Positions 43,525 through 52,620 of a DNA stretch of 64,000 nt are shown piece after piece. The DNA is from Prevotella sp. P3-122 (GTDB taxonomy: Bacteria > Bacteroidota > Bacteroidia > Bacteroidales > Bacteroidaceae). Made by a program: the position numbers and the translations under genes. Under the pieces are notes generated by a model. It was not told where the DNA came from and ran no database searches. It saw only the letters and a list, made by a program, of their open reading frames with translations. The stretch lies in assembly GCF_002251365.1 (NCBI RefSeq), contig NZ_NPJH01000002.1:59282-123281 (forward strand). The letters are read 5' to 3'. Position 1 is the first letter of the stretch, and the number at the start of each line of letters is the position of its first letter.

Positions 43525-45821
43525 GACATCCCCACCAACCGCTTATCATATCGCTGATTTTCTGCTGCATACTTCTAACGGCATGCTCCACAACCAGCGA
43601 CATACCCGAGGGTGACAGGCTGTACACAGGCCTGAAAACCATCGAGTACAAGGATTACGAACGCAACTCCCACTTCCTGTCCACACAGGAGGAGATAGAG
43701 GCTGCACTGGCCTGTGCACCAAATGGAGCCCTGCTCGGAAGCAGCTACTACCGCACCCCATTCCCCTACAGTCTATGGATATGGAACGCATTCCATGATT
43801 CTCAATCGGTATTGGGACAATGGTTGTCAAAGACATTTGGTAACGAGCCAGTGCTGATGAGCTGGGTAAATCCCGAGCTGCGCGCATCTGTAGCACAGTC
43901 ACAGCTGCGCAATCACGGCTACTTCCGCGGCAGCGTTGGCTATGACGAGATTGTAAGCAAGAACGGCAAGGAGTCAAAGATAGCATACACCGTAAACTGC
44001 GGGCACCTGTTCACCATAGATAGCGTAAAGTACTCAAACTTCCCATACGACGCCGACACATTGATAGACGCACACTCAGACGAGAGCAAGCTCAAGAAAG
44101 GTGTGGCCTTCGACGTAGCATCGCTCGACGCTGAGCGCACGCGCATCAGCAATCTGTTCCGCAACAACGGATACTACTATTATCAGCCAAGCTACGTATC
44201 ATACCTGGCCGACACGGTAAACGTCCCCGGAAAGGTGCTTCTCGACATGCAGCTTGCTGATGACCTGCCAGACAAGGCCATGCACAAATGGTACATTGGC
44301 AACATCCGCATAAACCTCCAGCGAAGCTATATGGAAGAACTCAAGGACTCGATAAACCGCCGCCGCTTCACCGCATACTACAACGGCAAGAGGGTGCCTG
44401 TACGTCCCAGGGTAATACTCAACGACCTGAAGCTGCGTCCCAAACAGCCATACAGTTACGCCAACCATCTGGAATCGAACAACAAGATTACCGGTACGGG
44501 AGTATTCTCGTCGGTAGACTTCCAGTTCACCCCTCGCGACACGTCAGCACTATGCGACACCCTCGACCTTACGCTGAACTGCGTCTTCGACAAGCCATAC
44601 GACTTCTATGTGGAGACCAACTTCAAGGGTAAGACCAACGGACGAATGGGTCCGCAGATGGTAGTGGGTTTCACCAAGCGCAACGCATTCAGGGGAGGCG
44701 AGAAACTCGACATCAACCTCAATGGTTCCTTCGACTGGCAAACAGGACATGCAGCATCGGGCTCGGCAGACAACGTACACTCCTATCAGTACGGTATCGA
44801 TGCCTCTGTGGAGTTCCCCCGCCTGCTCATACCCTTCCTGCCACGCCGACGCTACAAGGTTACTCCATCGACTCTCGTCAAGGCATCGTCAAGTGTCATC
44901 AACCGTGCAAGCTACTTCAAGAGACATGTGGTATCGGGTGAGCTTACCTACACTTTCCAGACGTCAGAACAGTCGTTGCACCAGTTCTCACCACTCATAC
45001 TGCAATACGACTATATGTCGAGCCACACGGCAAAGTTCGACTCGGTGCTCAACACCAGCGCCTACCTGCAGGTGTCCATGAAAGACCAGTTTGTTCCAAA
45101 GATGAGGTATTCATATATCTACACCAGTCCACTGAGCTACCGCAACCCCATCTTCTGGCAGACAACCATTAGCGAGGCCGGCAACATCCTGTCGGCAGGT
45201 TACGCAGCTTTCGGACACAAATGGAGCACAAAAGACAAGAAGATGTTCAAGAACCCATACGCGCAGTTTCTAAAGATTGAAACAGAATGGCGTAAGACAT
45301 GGCAGCTGAATGAGCACGACCAGTTTGTAGCACATGCCAGCGCAGGAGCCATATGGAGCTACGGCAATTCCACAACGGCACCATATAACGAACAGCTATA
45401 CGTGGGAGGAGCCAACAGCATACGCGCATTCACCATTAGGTCTGTAGGACCGGGAGCATATCTGCCAACCGAGGCTACATCATCATATCTCGACCAGACA
45501 GGCGACCTGAAACTGCTCTTCAACCTTGAATACCGTCCAAGGCTGTTCGACAACCTCTATGGTGCCATATTCCTCGATGCAGGAAACGTATGGTCGCTAA
45601 AGGAGGACGACTATCGCCCCGACAGCAAGTTCAAGTTTAAGAACATGTTCCAGCAGATGGCTGTAGGCACAGGCGTAGGACTGAGATACGACCTTGACTA
45701 CTTCGTCATACGCGTAGACTGGGGAATAGGCCTGCACCTGCCATATAAGCATGGGTTCTACAACCTTCCGAACTTCAAGGACAGCCAGAGTCTGCACCTC
45801 GCAATCGGGTACCCATTCTGA
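43521..45821 (+). CDS. tamL: TamA-like BamA/Omp85 outer-membrane lipoprotein (TamL type)
   Basis: A 766-residue Omp85 protein. Unlike TamA of proteobacteria it has a lipobox (LLTACSTT, C22). POTRA-like repeats cover about residues 60-400 (for example VAQSQLRNHGYFRGSVGYDE), and the 16-strand barrel fills the rest, with the lid motif GGANSIRAFTIRSVGPG and the terminal strand ending YPF. Lipidated TamA homologues in Bacteroidetes are called TamL. It pairs with the upstream tamB by a 4-base overlap. Confidence 0.92.
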   Translation: MRHPHQPLIISLIFCCILLTACSTTSDIPEGDRLYTGLKTIEYKDYERNSHFLSTQEEIEAALACAPNGALLGSSYYRTPFPYSLWIWNAFHDSQSVLGQWLSKTFGNEPVLMSWVNPELRASVAQSQLRNHGYFRGSVGYDEIVSKNGKESKIAYTVNCGHLFTIDSVKYSNFPYDADTLIDAHSDESKLKKGVAFDVASLDAERTRISNLFRNNGYYYYQPSYVSYLADTVNVPGKVLLDMQLADDLPDKAMHKWYIGNIRINLQRSYMEELKDSINRRRFTAYYNGKRVPVRPRVILNDLKLRPKQPYSYANHLESNNKITGTGVFSSVDFQFTPRDTSALCDTLDLTLNCVFDKPYDFYVETNFKGKTNGRMGPQMVVGFTKRNAFRGGEKLDINLNGSFDWQTGHAASGSADNVHSYQYGIDASVEFPRLLIPFLPRRRYKVTPSTLVKASSSVINRASYFKRHVVSGELTYTFQTSEQSLHQFSPLILQYDYMSSHTAKFDSVLNTSAYLQVSMKDQFVPKMRYSYIYTSPLSYRNPIFWQTTISEAGNILSAGYAAFGHKWSTKDKKMFKNPYAQFLKIETEWRKTWQLNEHDQFVAHASAGAIWSYGNSTTAPYNEQLYVGGANSIRAFTIRSVGPGAYLPTEATSSYLDQTGDLKLLFNLEYRPRLFDNLYGAIFLDAGNVWSLKEDDYRPDSKFKFKNMFQQMAVGTGVGLRYDLDYFVIRVDWGIGLHLPYKHGFYNLPNFKDSQSLHLAIGYPF

Positions 45822-45884
45822 CGAAACACTAATCCAACATTAGTAATTCGTCACACCAAACAAAAATTATTCTTTCTTTATTTA

Positions 45885-45912
45885 TTGTTTAACGAAAAAA
45901 GTGTTATCTTTG
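45885..45912 (+). promoter_or_regulatory. Promoter of the nucleotidyltransferase-nrnA pair
   Basis: TATCTTTG at 45905-45912 with a TTG at 45885-45887; the 17-base spacing is slightly short. The leader would be about 100 bases. Confidence 0.5.
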
Positions 45913-46016
45913 CATTGTCATTATATGACAGAGGAAACAGAGAGCCTTTGGGGATGCTGTTAACCTACCCGCCTTTATATGGATTTTCAAACTAACATTA
46001 TTAAACATAACGTATT

Positions 46017-46937
46017 ATGAAACCAACACTATTTCTCCTTGCTGCAGGAATGGGAAGCCGTTACGGTGGCCTTAAGCAGCTTGACGGTCTCGGCCCTAAC
46101 GGCGAGACAATTATGGACTATTCAATCTACGACGCTATCCAGGCCGGATTTGGCAAGATTGTATGGGTAATCCGCAAAGACTTCGAAGAGCAGTTCCGCA
46201 CACAGATTCTCTCCAAGTACGAGGGCGTTGTGCCATGCGAGCTCTGCTTCCAAAGCATAGACAGCCTCCCAGAAGGTTTCAAGTGTCCAGAGGGTCGTGT
46301 AAAACCTTGGGGTACCAACCACGCCGTTCTTATGGGTAAGGATGTAATCAAGGAACCATTCGCCGTCATCAACTGCGACGACTTCTACGGACGCGACGCT
46401 TTCATGTCTGTAGGCAAGTTCCTCTCCTCTCTTCCAGAAGGCTCAACCAACAAGTATGCCATGGTTGGCTTCCGCTGCTGCAACACACTGTCTGAGAACG
46501 GCTCTGTAGCTCGCGGCGTATGCGAGTACGATGACAACCGTCACCTTACCGACGTAGTTGAGCGCACGGAAATCATGCGTCAGGCAGACAAGGACAACGC
46601 CATCTGCTTCAAGGACGAGAACGGCGAGTGGATACCACTGGAGGAGAACGTACCGGTATCAATGAACATGTGGGGCTTCACACCAGACTATTTCGAGCAT
46701 AGCGAGGCTTACTTCAAGGAGTTCCTCTCCGACCCGAAGAACATGGAGAACCTCAAGGCTGAGTTCTTCATACCTCTGATGGTCAACAAGCTCATCAACG
46801 AGGGTACAGCAACAGTAGAGGTACTCGACACCACTTCTGTATGGTTTGGCGTAACCTACGCTGCCGACCGTCAGGCTACCGTTGAGCGTATAGCCAAGCT
46901 CGTGGCTGATGGTGTTTATCCAAACAAACTGTTCTAA
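46017..46937 (+). CDS. Sugar-phosphate nucleotidyltransferase-like protein
   Basis: A 306-residue enzyme of the NTP-transferase family. LLAAGMGSRYGGLKQLDGLG is the N-terminal nucleotide-binding loop, and FAVINCDDFYGRDAF carries the metal-binding Asp pair. It is related to glucose-1-phosphate uridylyl/thymidylyltransferases but has the distinct Bacteroidetes 'MGSRYGGLKQ' variant. Sugar and nucleotide are not known. Its stop overlaps the nrnA start by one base (TAATG). Confidence 0.85.
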   Translation: MKPTLFLLAAGMGSRYGGLKQLDGLGPNGETIMDYSIYDAIQAGFGKIVWVIRKDFEEQFRTQILSKYEGVVPCELCFQSIDSLPEGFKCPEGRVKPWGTNHAVLMGKDVIKEPFAVINCDDFYGRDAFMSVGKFLSSLPEGSTNKYAMVGFRCCNTLSENGSVARGVCEYDDNRHLTDVVERTEIMRQADKDNAICFKDENGEWIPLEENVPVSMNMWGFTPDYFEHSEAYFKEFLSDPKNMENLKAEFFIPLMVNKLINEGTATVEVLDTTSVWFGVTYAADRQATVERIAKLVADGVYPNKLF

Positions 46938-47977
46938 TGCTTAACAACATACTGAATGAACAAGAAGTCGCTACCTTACGAGAGTTGATAGCGACTTCTT
47001 CTCGTATTGTTCTCTGCGCCCACAAGTCACCCGACGGCGACGCTGTTGGCGCAGTACTCTCCATGGCGGAATATCTGCACACCATCTGGAACAAGGAAGC
47101 TTTCATCGCCCTACCCGATGCCTATCCCGACTTCCTGCAATGGATGCCGGGAAGCGAGCGCATCGTACGCTACGACAAGCACCCCGAGCAAGTGAGCGAG
47201 GCTTTCGACAAAGCAGACCTTGTGATATGCCTCGACTTCAACAAGGCAGACAGACTGCATGCCATGCAGGAGCCTTTCGACAACTGCAAGGCACCGAAGA
47301 TTCTCATCGACCACCATCTGCAACCGGACATTCAGGCCAAGGTGACAGCATCGCATACAGAAATGTGCTCCACGTGCGAGCTGGTGTTTCGCATCGTATG
47401 GCAGCTCGGGGGCTTCGACACGCTCGACCGCAAGTTTGCCAGCACTATCTATTGCGGAATGATGACCGACACGGGAGGCTTTACCTACAACTCTACAAGA
47501 CCGGAAATTTTCTTCATTATCTGCCAACTGCTCACCAAGAAGATAGACAAGGACAAGATATACCGCAACGTATTCAACAACTACAGCTCATGGGCCATCA
47601 GGCTAAGAGGCTACCTCATGAGCCAGAAGCTGAACGTCTTTGAGGACCTGCATGCCTCATACTTCACCATCACGCGACAGGACATGAAGGACTTCCGCTT
47701 CATCAAGGGCGACGCAGAAGGACTCGTCAACGAGCCTTTGAGAATTAAAGGCATGAAAATGTCCATCTCCCTGCGCGAGGACGACCGCAAGGACAACTGC
47801 GTATGGGTGAGCCTTCGCTCCGTCGATGACTTCTCCGTGGCAGAGGTGGCAGAGAAATTCTTCAATGGTGGCGGACACCTCAACGCCAGCGGCGGACACC
47901 TTGACTGCAGCATGGAAGAGGCTGTGCGCATCACACGCAATGCCATCACATACTTTGCCGACAAGCTGAGGAAATAG
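46937..47977 (+). CDS. nrnA: DHH-family nanoRNase / pAp phosphatase
   Basis: A 346-residue bifunctional enzyme that degrades very short RNA oligomers and removes the 3' phosphate of pAp. Visible DHH motifs: HKSPDGDAVGA, VICLDFNKAD, the DHH equivalent LIDHHLQ, and MMTDTGGF; the DHHA1 domain ends with GGGHLNASGG. Full length. Its transcript likely ends at the 15-bp hairpin 48030-48068. Confidence 0.93.
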   Translation: MLNNILNEQEVATLRELIATSSRIVLCAHKSPDGDAVGAVLSMAEYLHTIWNKEAFIALPDAYPDFLQWMPGSERIVRYDKHPEQVSEAFDKADLVICLDFNKADRLHAMQEPFDNCKAPKILIDHHLQPDIQAKVTASHTEMCSTCELVFRIVWQLGGFDTLDRKFASTIYCGMMTDTGGFTYNSTRPEIFFIICQLLTKKIDKDKIYRNVFNNYSSWAIRLRGYLMSQKLNVFEDLHASYFTITRQDMKDFRFIKGDAEGLVNEPLRIKGMKMSISLREDDRKDNCVWVSLRSVDDFSVAEVAEKFFNGGGHLNASGGHLDCSMEEAVRITRNAITYFADKLRK

Positions 47978-48029
47978 CAAGATAAACTCTCCAACACATA
48001 CACTAATAGTTGAGGGCTGTAATAAACAA

Positions 48030-48068
48030 TATTCCGCATACTACTTTTGATGGGTAGTATGCGGAATA
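48030..48068. terminator. Bidirectional terminator between converging genes
   Basis: Perfect 15-bp stem (48030-48044 with 48054-48068) and 9-base loop, between nrnA (plus) and the lipoprotein gene (minus). Confidence 0.75.
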
Positions 48069-48120
48069 ATAATATACATACAGACTGCTTCAGTTAATTA
48101 TCTGTTTATAGCATCCAAAG

Positions 48121-49104
48121 TTATTTCACCTCATTGAAATAATATACCATAGACATTTCGTATGATTCGCCATCTTCCTCTTCCTTGTCAGTCTCTGTAA
48201 TTACCAGCTGGCTGCCCTTGTAGCTTACAGATGCAAAACCATTCAAATAAGAATCCTCAAAGTCGTTTTCCCAAGAATACTGCAGCATAGTCTCGCTGTC
48301 ATTTACCCATCTCCATGTAGAAACAGCCAGCTCGCTATTGCTGTATTTCACCATATAGGTGCCAGTCTTGGTAAAGACAACCTGCTCAGGATTGGCTATG
48401 TCCAGATACTCCCAATCAGACGGGTCAAACTCTTCGTCATTTGACTCAGCCCATTTCTGCAACTTCTTTATCAACTCTCCCATTGTGCTTGCAGTTACGT
48501 CAAGCAGTACCTTGCCATTGATTTTGGCAACTATCTGGAAAGAAGCCGTATTCCAAGTTCTGCACAAACGATTTGTGTTTTCACTATCCAAGTCACGGTT
48601 CTGCTTTGAAGCCGTATAAGTGAAAGAAGCGCCTGATGACGGCATGAATTCCAGACTATAAGCATTACCGGCACCATCCTCTACGACCTTCACCTTGCCA
48701 TATCCGGCAAGAACGTATGTACCGTCAGCATCAACAGTATACTTGCCATACAGGATAGGCGAGTACACAGACTCGCTCCTCGTCGCGGCCTTACGAAGCA
48801 AATTGCCAAACATCATATGGGCAGGAGATTTCTTTGCTGCAAGCGAAGACAACGACTTTGCACCAGTTGTTGGAAGGTCATTCGATACCATTATGTAGTT
48901 ACCGCTTTCCGTAAACTCTACTGACGAGAATGCAGCACCGGCATCGGCTATCTGATACTTGGCAGCATAAGCTTCAAAAGCAGCGGGCGCAACATCACCG
49001 CCATCGTCATCATCATCGTCACTACTGCAAGACACAAGCGATAGACTGCAAACTGTCATCATAAAAAGGAGTACATAACTCCAAACTCTTTTTGTTGTTT
49101 CCAT
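48121..49104 (-). CDS. Exported lipoprotein of unknown function
   Basis: A 327-residue protein with a clear lipoprotein signal (LLFMMTVCSLSLVSC, C26) followed by an acidic SSDDDDDDGG linker, the usual Bacteroidetes surface-lipoprotein context. The mature part is beta-rich with repeated Gly/Ser/Thr and Trp; sections such as ESGNYIMVSN and TKTGTYMVKYSN look like internally repeated units. I do not recognise a named domain. It stands alone between a terminator and a large intergenic region. Confidence 0.8.
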   Translation of the reverse strand: METTKRVWSYVLLFMMTVCSLSLVSCSSDDDDDDGGDVAPAAFEAYAAKYQIADAGAAFSSVEFTESGNYIMVSNDLPTTGAKSLSSLAAKKSPAHMMFGNLLRKAATRSESVYSPILYGKYTVDADGTYVLAGYGKVKVVEDGAGNAYSLEFMPSSGASFTYTASKQNRDLDSENTNRLCRTWNTASFQIVAKINGKVLLDVTASTMGELIKKLQKWAESNDEEFDPSDWEYLDIANPEQVVFTKTGTYMVKYSNSELAVSTWRWVNDSETMLQYSWENDFEDSYLNGFASVSYKGSQLVITETDKEEEDGESYEMSMVYYFNEVK

Positions 49105-49460
49105 GAATTAAAACTATTAGTACTGTTTGTTATTAAAAAAAGACATGCAAAGATAAAAAGTTTTTTCGGTACAAAAAAATAATAAGCCTCATTATTATCA
49201 TAATCTCACTGACTGAACAAGTCATTAGCTGCCTTTTGTCCTCAGCATTGGCACTTTGTTAACGCATATGGACACTTCTGCTAAATTTCACCTTCAACTA
49301 TATCAAAACCTATCAATGCCACAAAAAACACTTGCCCACAACAGGTTATCATTAAAACAATAAAGGCGATTGCCAAATATGCACAACCATCAATAATTAT
49401 AGCTTACAACGAGTCCGCTATCGGGTTAAATCATGCAATGCAGATATGTTCGTCGCAAAC

Positions 49461-49522
49461 AAGGTTATTAACCTTACAGCCGTAAGGTTATTAACCTTTC
49501 GGGCGTAAGGTTAATAACCTTA
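49461..49522. repeat. Three evenly spaced AAGGTTATTAACCTT-type palindromes
   Basis: Palindromes at 49461-49475 and 49484-49498 (identical, 15 bases) and at 49506-49522 (TAAGGTTAATAACCTTA). Linkers are 8 and 7 bases (ACAGCCGT, TCGGGCG), so centres are about 23 bases apart, roughly two helical turns. They lie about 40-100 bases upstream of the HU promoter. Either operator sites or a small repeat family. Confidence 0.85.
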
Positions 49523-49560
49523 TCGCCAATGCAACCTATTGCACTTTTCTCTTCAATTGC

Positions 49561-49591
49561 TTGCATTTCGCCTTTTAATTTATTATATTTG
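49561..49591 (+). promoter_or_regulatory. Promoter of the second HU gene
   Basis: TTG at 49561-49563, 20 bases, TATATTTG at 49584-49591: consensus; leader about 38 bases. Confidence 0.75.
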
Positions 49592-49634
49592 CACACATAA
49601 TTATATATATGTCACAATTTAAACATCAGACAAT

Positions 49635-50072
49635 ATGAAATACACACTAGTAATGCGTGGCAACCCACGCTACCCTGAGCGCAGCAAAAAGGCATACGCC
49701 TGCGCTCAATACGAGAAGACGTTGTCGGTTGACGAGCTCATCGACCACATCGTAAGCCATGGTTCATCATTCAGAAAAGGCGACTACAAGGCCATCATCT
49801 CAACTCTTGCCGAAGCCATGGCGGAAATGATGGCGGAAGGCTACAAGATTGACCTCGCCGAGATGGGCAAGTTCTACCCTACTCTCGATTGCAATGGCGC
49901 CGACACCATGGCGGAATTCAATCCCGACAAGCACATCAAGTCCGTAAAAGTGAACTGGGAGCCTGGCGACGACTTCAAGAACCTGAAAGACAAGATTACG
50001 TTCCGCGAGGACCTCACCAGACGCCTGCAGAAGGACGCATTGAAGGCAGACATGGAAAAATGGGATAAATAA
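49635..50072 (+). CDS. HU-family DNA-binding protein (HU-HIG type), second copy
   Basis: A 145-residue paralogue of the protein at 12836-13306: YTLVMRGNPRYPERSKKAYA matches the N-terminal pattern of the Bacteroidetes long HU class. IDHIVSHGSSFRKGDYKAII and IDLAEMGKFYPTL follow. No smalltalk frame follows; an IS4-type element begins 13 bases after the stop, so one could have been lost. Consensus promoter upstream, preceded by three palindromes. Confidence 0.88.
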   Translation: MKYTLVMRGNPRYPERSKKAYACAQYEKTLSVDELIDHIVSHGSSFRKGDYKAIISTLAEAMAEMMAEGYKIDLAEMGKFYPTLDCNGADTMAEFNPDKHIKSVKVNWEPGDDFKNLKDKITFREDLTRRLQKDALKADMEKWDK

Positions 50073-50085
50073 TTCACTACACTAC

Positions 50086-51050
50086 TGTCCCGTAAAAGTG
50101 GACTATTCGGTCTTTGAAATTATTGAAATATAGTCTATTAGAAGTAATCTTTCATGTGCGACGATTTGAATTTGTAATTTTGCAGTCCATAAAGGAACTG
50201 CTCTATGAACAAAGACAAATATGTGTATGCATTTGATTCAACAACGATTCCGCTTTGCTTGTCCGTGTTTTGGTGGGCAAAGTTCCGCAAGAAGAAAGGA
50301 GGCGTTAAGGCGCATGTCCTTTACAATCTAGAGTCTCAGGTCCCAGCTTTCTTCCATATTACGACTGCATCGGTACACGATTCAAAGGCAATGAAGGAGA
50401 TTCCCTATGAATCAGGCTCATACTATGTATTTGACCGAGGCTACAATGCATTCAAGGAACTCTACAAGATTTGTCTGAATGAATCATACTTCGTGGTTCG
50501 GGCGAAGAAGAACTTGCAGTACAAGTGTACGAAATGGAAACGTAGATTGCCTAAGGATGTGCTTTCTGATCCCGTTATTAAACTCACGGATGTGAACACA
50601 CAGAAGAAGTATCCTGAGAAGCTTCGACTTGTGAGATTCCACGATGACGAGCAAGATAGAGACTTCGCATTTTTGACGAATGCATTCCATCTTACCGCTC
50701 TCGAAATTGCCAATCTCTACAAGAACCGATGGCAGATTGAGTTGTTCTTCAAGTGGCTCAAGCAGCATCTCAAAATTAAGAAATTCTGGGGCACTACAGA
50801 AAACGCTGTCAGAATACAAATTTGCTCTGCAATCATAACTTACTGCCTTGTCGCCATCGTCCAACACGACATGCAACTAAAGCGGTCAACCTATGAGGTC
50901 CTGCAGATTTTGAGCATCTCACTAACGGATAAGACTCCACAGAGAGATCTCTTCGAAAAGACTAATTTCAACGATGTCTAAGAACTCGATTATCCCCTCT
51001 TTGAGGGACTATTTGATTAAATTTAACTTCGTCCCATTTTTAACGGGACA
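50086..51050 (+). mobile_element. Internally deleted IS4-family insertion sequence
   Basis: A 965-base element bounded by imperfect inverted ends: TGTCCCGTAAAAGTGG at the left and TAACGGGACA (reverse complement TGTCCCGTTA) at the right. It carries one plus-strand transposase frame lacking its N terminus. Flanks CTAC and CTAA do not give a clear target duplication. The length is well below the 1.3-1.6 kb typical of such elements. Confidence 0.8.
50205..50981 (+). pseudogene. IS4-family transposase, N-terminally truncated
   Basis: A 258-codon frame starting MNKDKYVYAFDSTTIPLC. All three catalytic acids remain: first Asp in FDSTTI, second in YVFDRGY, and the Y-2-R-3-E-6-K block YKNRWQIELFFKWLK. 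What is missing is the N-terminal 100-130 residues, which in relatives of this family bind the IS ends. The upstream bases hold a TAATTTTG box, so it may still be transcribed. It is likely unable to transpose itself. Confidence 0.85.
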
Positions 51051-51053
51051 CTA

Positions 51054-51410
51054 ATGATTCCCGACACCTATGTACTGGAAGAAGGTGAGGTTATCAAGGC
51101 ATATATTGCCATCGGTTATGGTGAGACACAAGGTAGTGGCCACAAGATCAAGACCGTTGAGCAAGTGAGTAATGCCAGTGACATCACCCCATCGTGGTTT
51201 AAGAAAGGCGTTGAAGCAGCATTGCTTGCTCCTACAGCCGTAAACCAACAGAAATTTTCGTTTGAACACGTTGGAGTGAAAAACAATCGCCATCAAATAA
51301 GAGCAAAGAAGATTTTTTCCATGATTGGGTATACCAAGATGGATTTAGGGATTGCCAGATACCACTTTGAGATTGGTGCAGGAAAGTCAACTTTGATTTG
51401 GTATGAATAT
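51054..51410 (+). pseudogene. Nitroreductase-family gene, 5' end lost at the IS
   Basis: The frame beginning right after the IS right end reads like the C-terminal two thirds of a nitroreductase: GYGETQGSGHKIKTVEQVSN, FKKGVEAALLAPTAVNQQKF, then YTKMDLGIARYHFEIGAGK. The FMN-binding N-terminal half is missing. Its frame runs on past the expected end into the next gene (to 51473), suggesting the stop has changed. The IS insertion or a linked deletion removed its start. Confidence 0.8.
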
Positions 51411-51774
51411 AGAAGAGGTCAGAGAGTACACGTTGTCACTTCCAGGAGTGACCGAAGACCATGCGTTTGGTGAAGACATCCTTAATTTCCGCTTGGAAGG
51501 AAAGATATTCGTCTGCCTATGGTTAGGCGGTGGCAGGTATGATATGAAGGACGGAGTTTCAAGAATCGCCTTGAAGTTACCTCCAGACAGAAATATCGAA
51601 CTTAGAGAACAATTCTCTACTGTGACACCTGCCTATCATTGGAACAAGACGCACTGGAGCGACGTTTATTACGAAGAAATGGACGAAGCATTAGTAGAGG
51701 GGTTAATTAGAGAGTCCTATCAGCTCATAGCATCAAAGCTCCCTAAAGCCATTCGTCAGAAGTATATCAAATAA
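51403..51774 (+). CDS. MmcQ/YjbR-family protein
   Basis: A 123-residue soluble protein with the MmcQ/YjbR (double-wing) fold: MNIEEVREYTLSLPGVTEDH at the N terminus, WLGGGRYDMKDG in the middle, and PAYHWNKTHWSDVYYE. The family was proposed to bind DNA; its role is not settled. It overlaps the 3' end of the nitroreductase remnant. Confidence 0.88.
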   Translation: MNIEEVREYTLSLPGVTEDHAFGEDILNFRLEGKIFVCLWLGGGRYDMKDGVSRIALKLPPDRNIELREQFSTVTPAYHWNKTHWSDVYYEEMDEALVEGLIRESYQLIASKLPKAIRQKYIK

Positions 51775-51819
51775 GAATGTAACATTAGAAGAAATATTTG
51801 GACACTAATAACATAAACT

Positions 51820-52569
51820 ATGGGAGTTATAATTACAACAACTAATAATATCTCATGCTATTCTATTAAGGAATACAGAGGTGCTGTTTGTGCCAATCAA
51901 GTGCTTGGTGCAAATGTTTTTGCAGATTTTCTGGCAAGTTGGACAGACTTTTTGGGAGGTAAGTCTGGCGCATATCGCGACGTACTCGACGAATTGTTTG
52001 CAGACGTTAGAAAGCAAATGATAGATAAGGCAACAGATGTAGGAGCGAATGCAATTTTGGGATTCCGTCTTAGCTTTAATGAACTATCAGGAAAACAAAA
52101 AAGTATGCTCATGTTGTCTGGCTATGGCACATTAGCTTTAGTTGAACCGAACAAGTTTGAGCGTTTGGAAAAAATACAGAAACTCAAATCATTTTTATCT
52201 GAGGGTTTGCTAACCCAAGAAGAATACGATGAAGAAGAAAAGAAAATATCTTCAATGTACGAAAACTTCATATTTGATGATACAACCCAGAGTATTGAAG
52301 ATTTCATTGACATGAATGTTTCTACTGAACAAGACGATTCAGAACAAATTTTCGACAATATTTGGAAACTTTCTGTTGAAGGAATTCAGGAAGCCGAATT
52401 GCCTTTTGTCTTAAAGGGTAATACCAGTAAAGAAGTCTTAGGCAATCTGCTTAAAGAAGAACGCTATAATGAGGCAGGGAAATACTACATGGAAAAATCC
52501 AAAGCAGATGCTAATGCGGCATATGAGTTTATTTTCAATATTATCTCTCAAGGCAGTCAATCTTTATAG
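51820..52569 (+). CDS. YbjQ-like protein with SHOCT domain and extra C-terminal region
   Basis: A 249-residue protein. Residues 1 to about 110 match YbjQ/UPF0145 (YRGAVCANQVLGANVFADF, then MIDKATDVGANAILGFRLSF). Residues about 116-145 form a SHOCT-type short helical module (LKSFLSEGLLTQEEYDEEEK). The last 100 residues are acidic and helical, with no name I can give. YbjQ forms pentameric rings and has no firm function. Codon use is AT-richer than the housekeeping genes. It lies in the accessory stretch before umuD. Confidence 0.8.
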   Translation: MGVIITTTNNISCYSIKEYRGAVCANQVLGANVFADFLASWTDFLGGKSGAYRDVLDELFADVRKQMIDKATDVGANAILGFRLSFNELSGKQKSMLMLSGYGTLALVEPNKFERLEKIQKLKSFLSEGLLTQEEYDEEEKKISSMYENFIFDDTTQSIEDFIDMNVSTEQDDSEQIFDNIWKLSVEGIQEAELPFVLKGNTSKEVLGNLLKEERYNEAGKYYMEKSKADANAAYEFIFNIISQGSQSL

Positions 52570-52620
52570 CAAGCAGAGGCGAAACCTCGTGACGAATCGA
52601 AAGTAAGATATATCAAATAA

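Larger units (their letters stand above)
49105..49634. other. Gene-free interval upstream of the second HU gene
   Basis: No gene is seen in these 530 bases. It is AT-rich and holds three evenly spaced palindromes (49461-49522) and the HU promoter (49561-49591). Confidence 0.65.

Noticed and set aside
49461..49522. Short CRISPR-like array
   Set aside because: The repeats are palindromes of 15-17 bases with constant 7-8-base linkers, far too short for spacers, and no cas genes are present.
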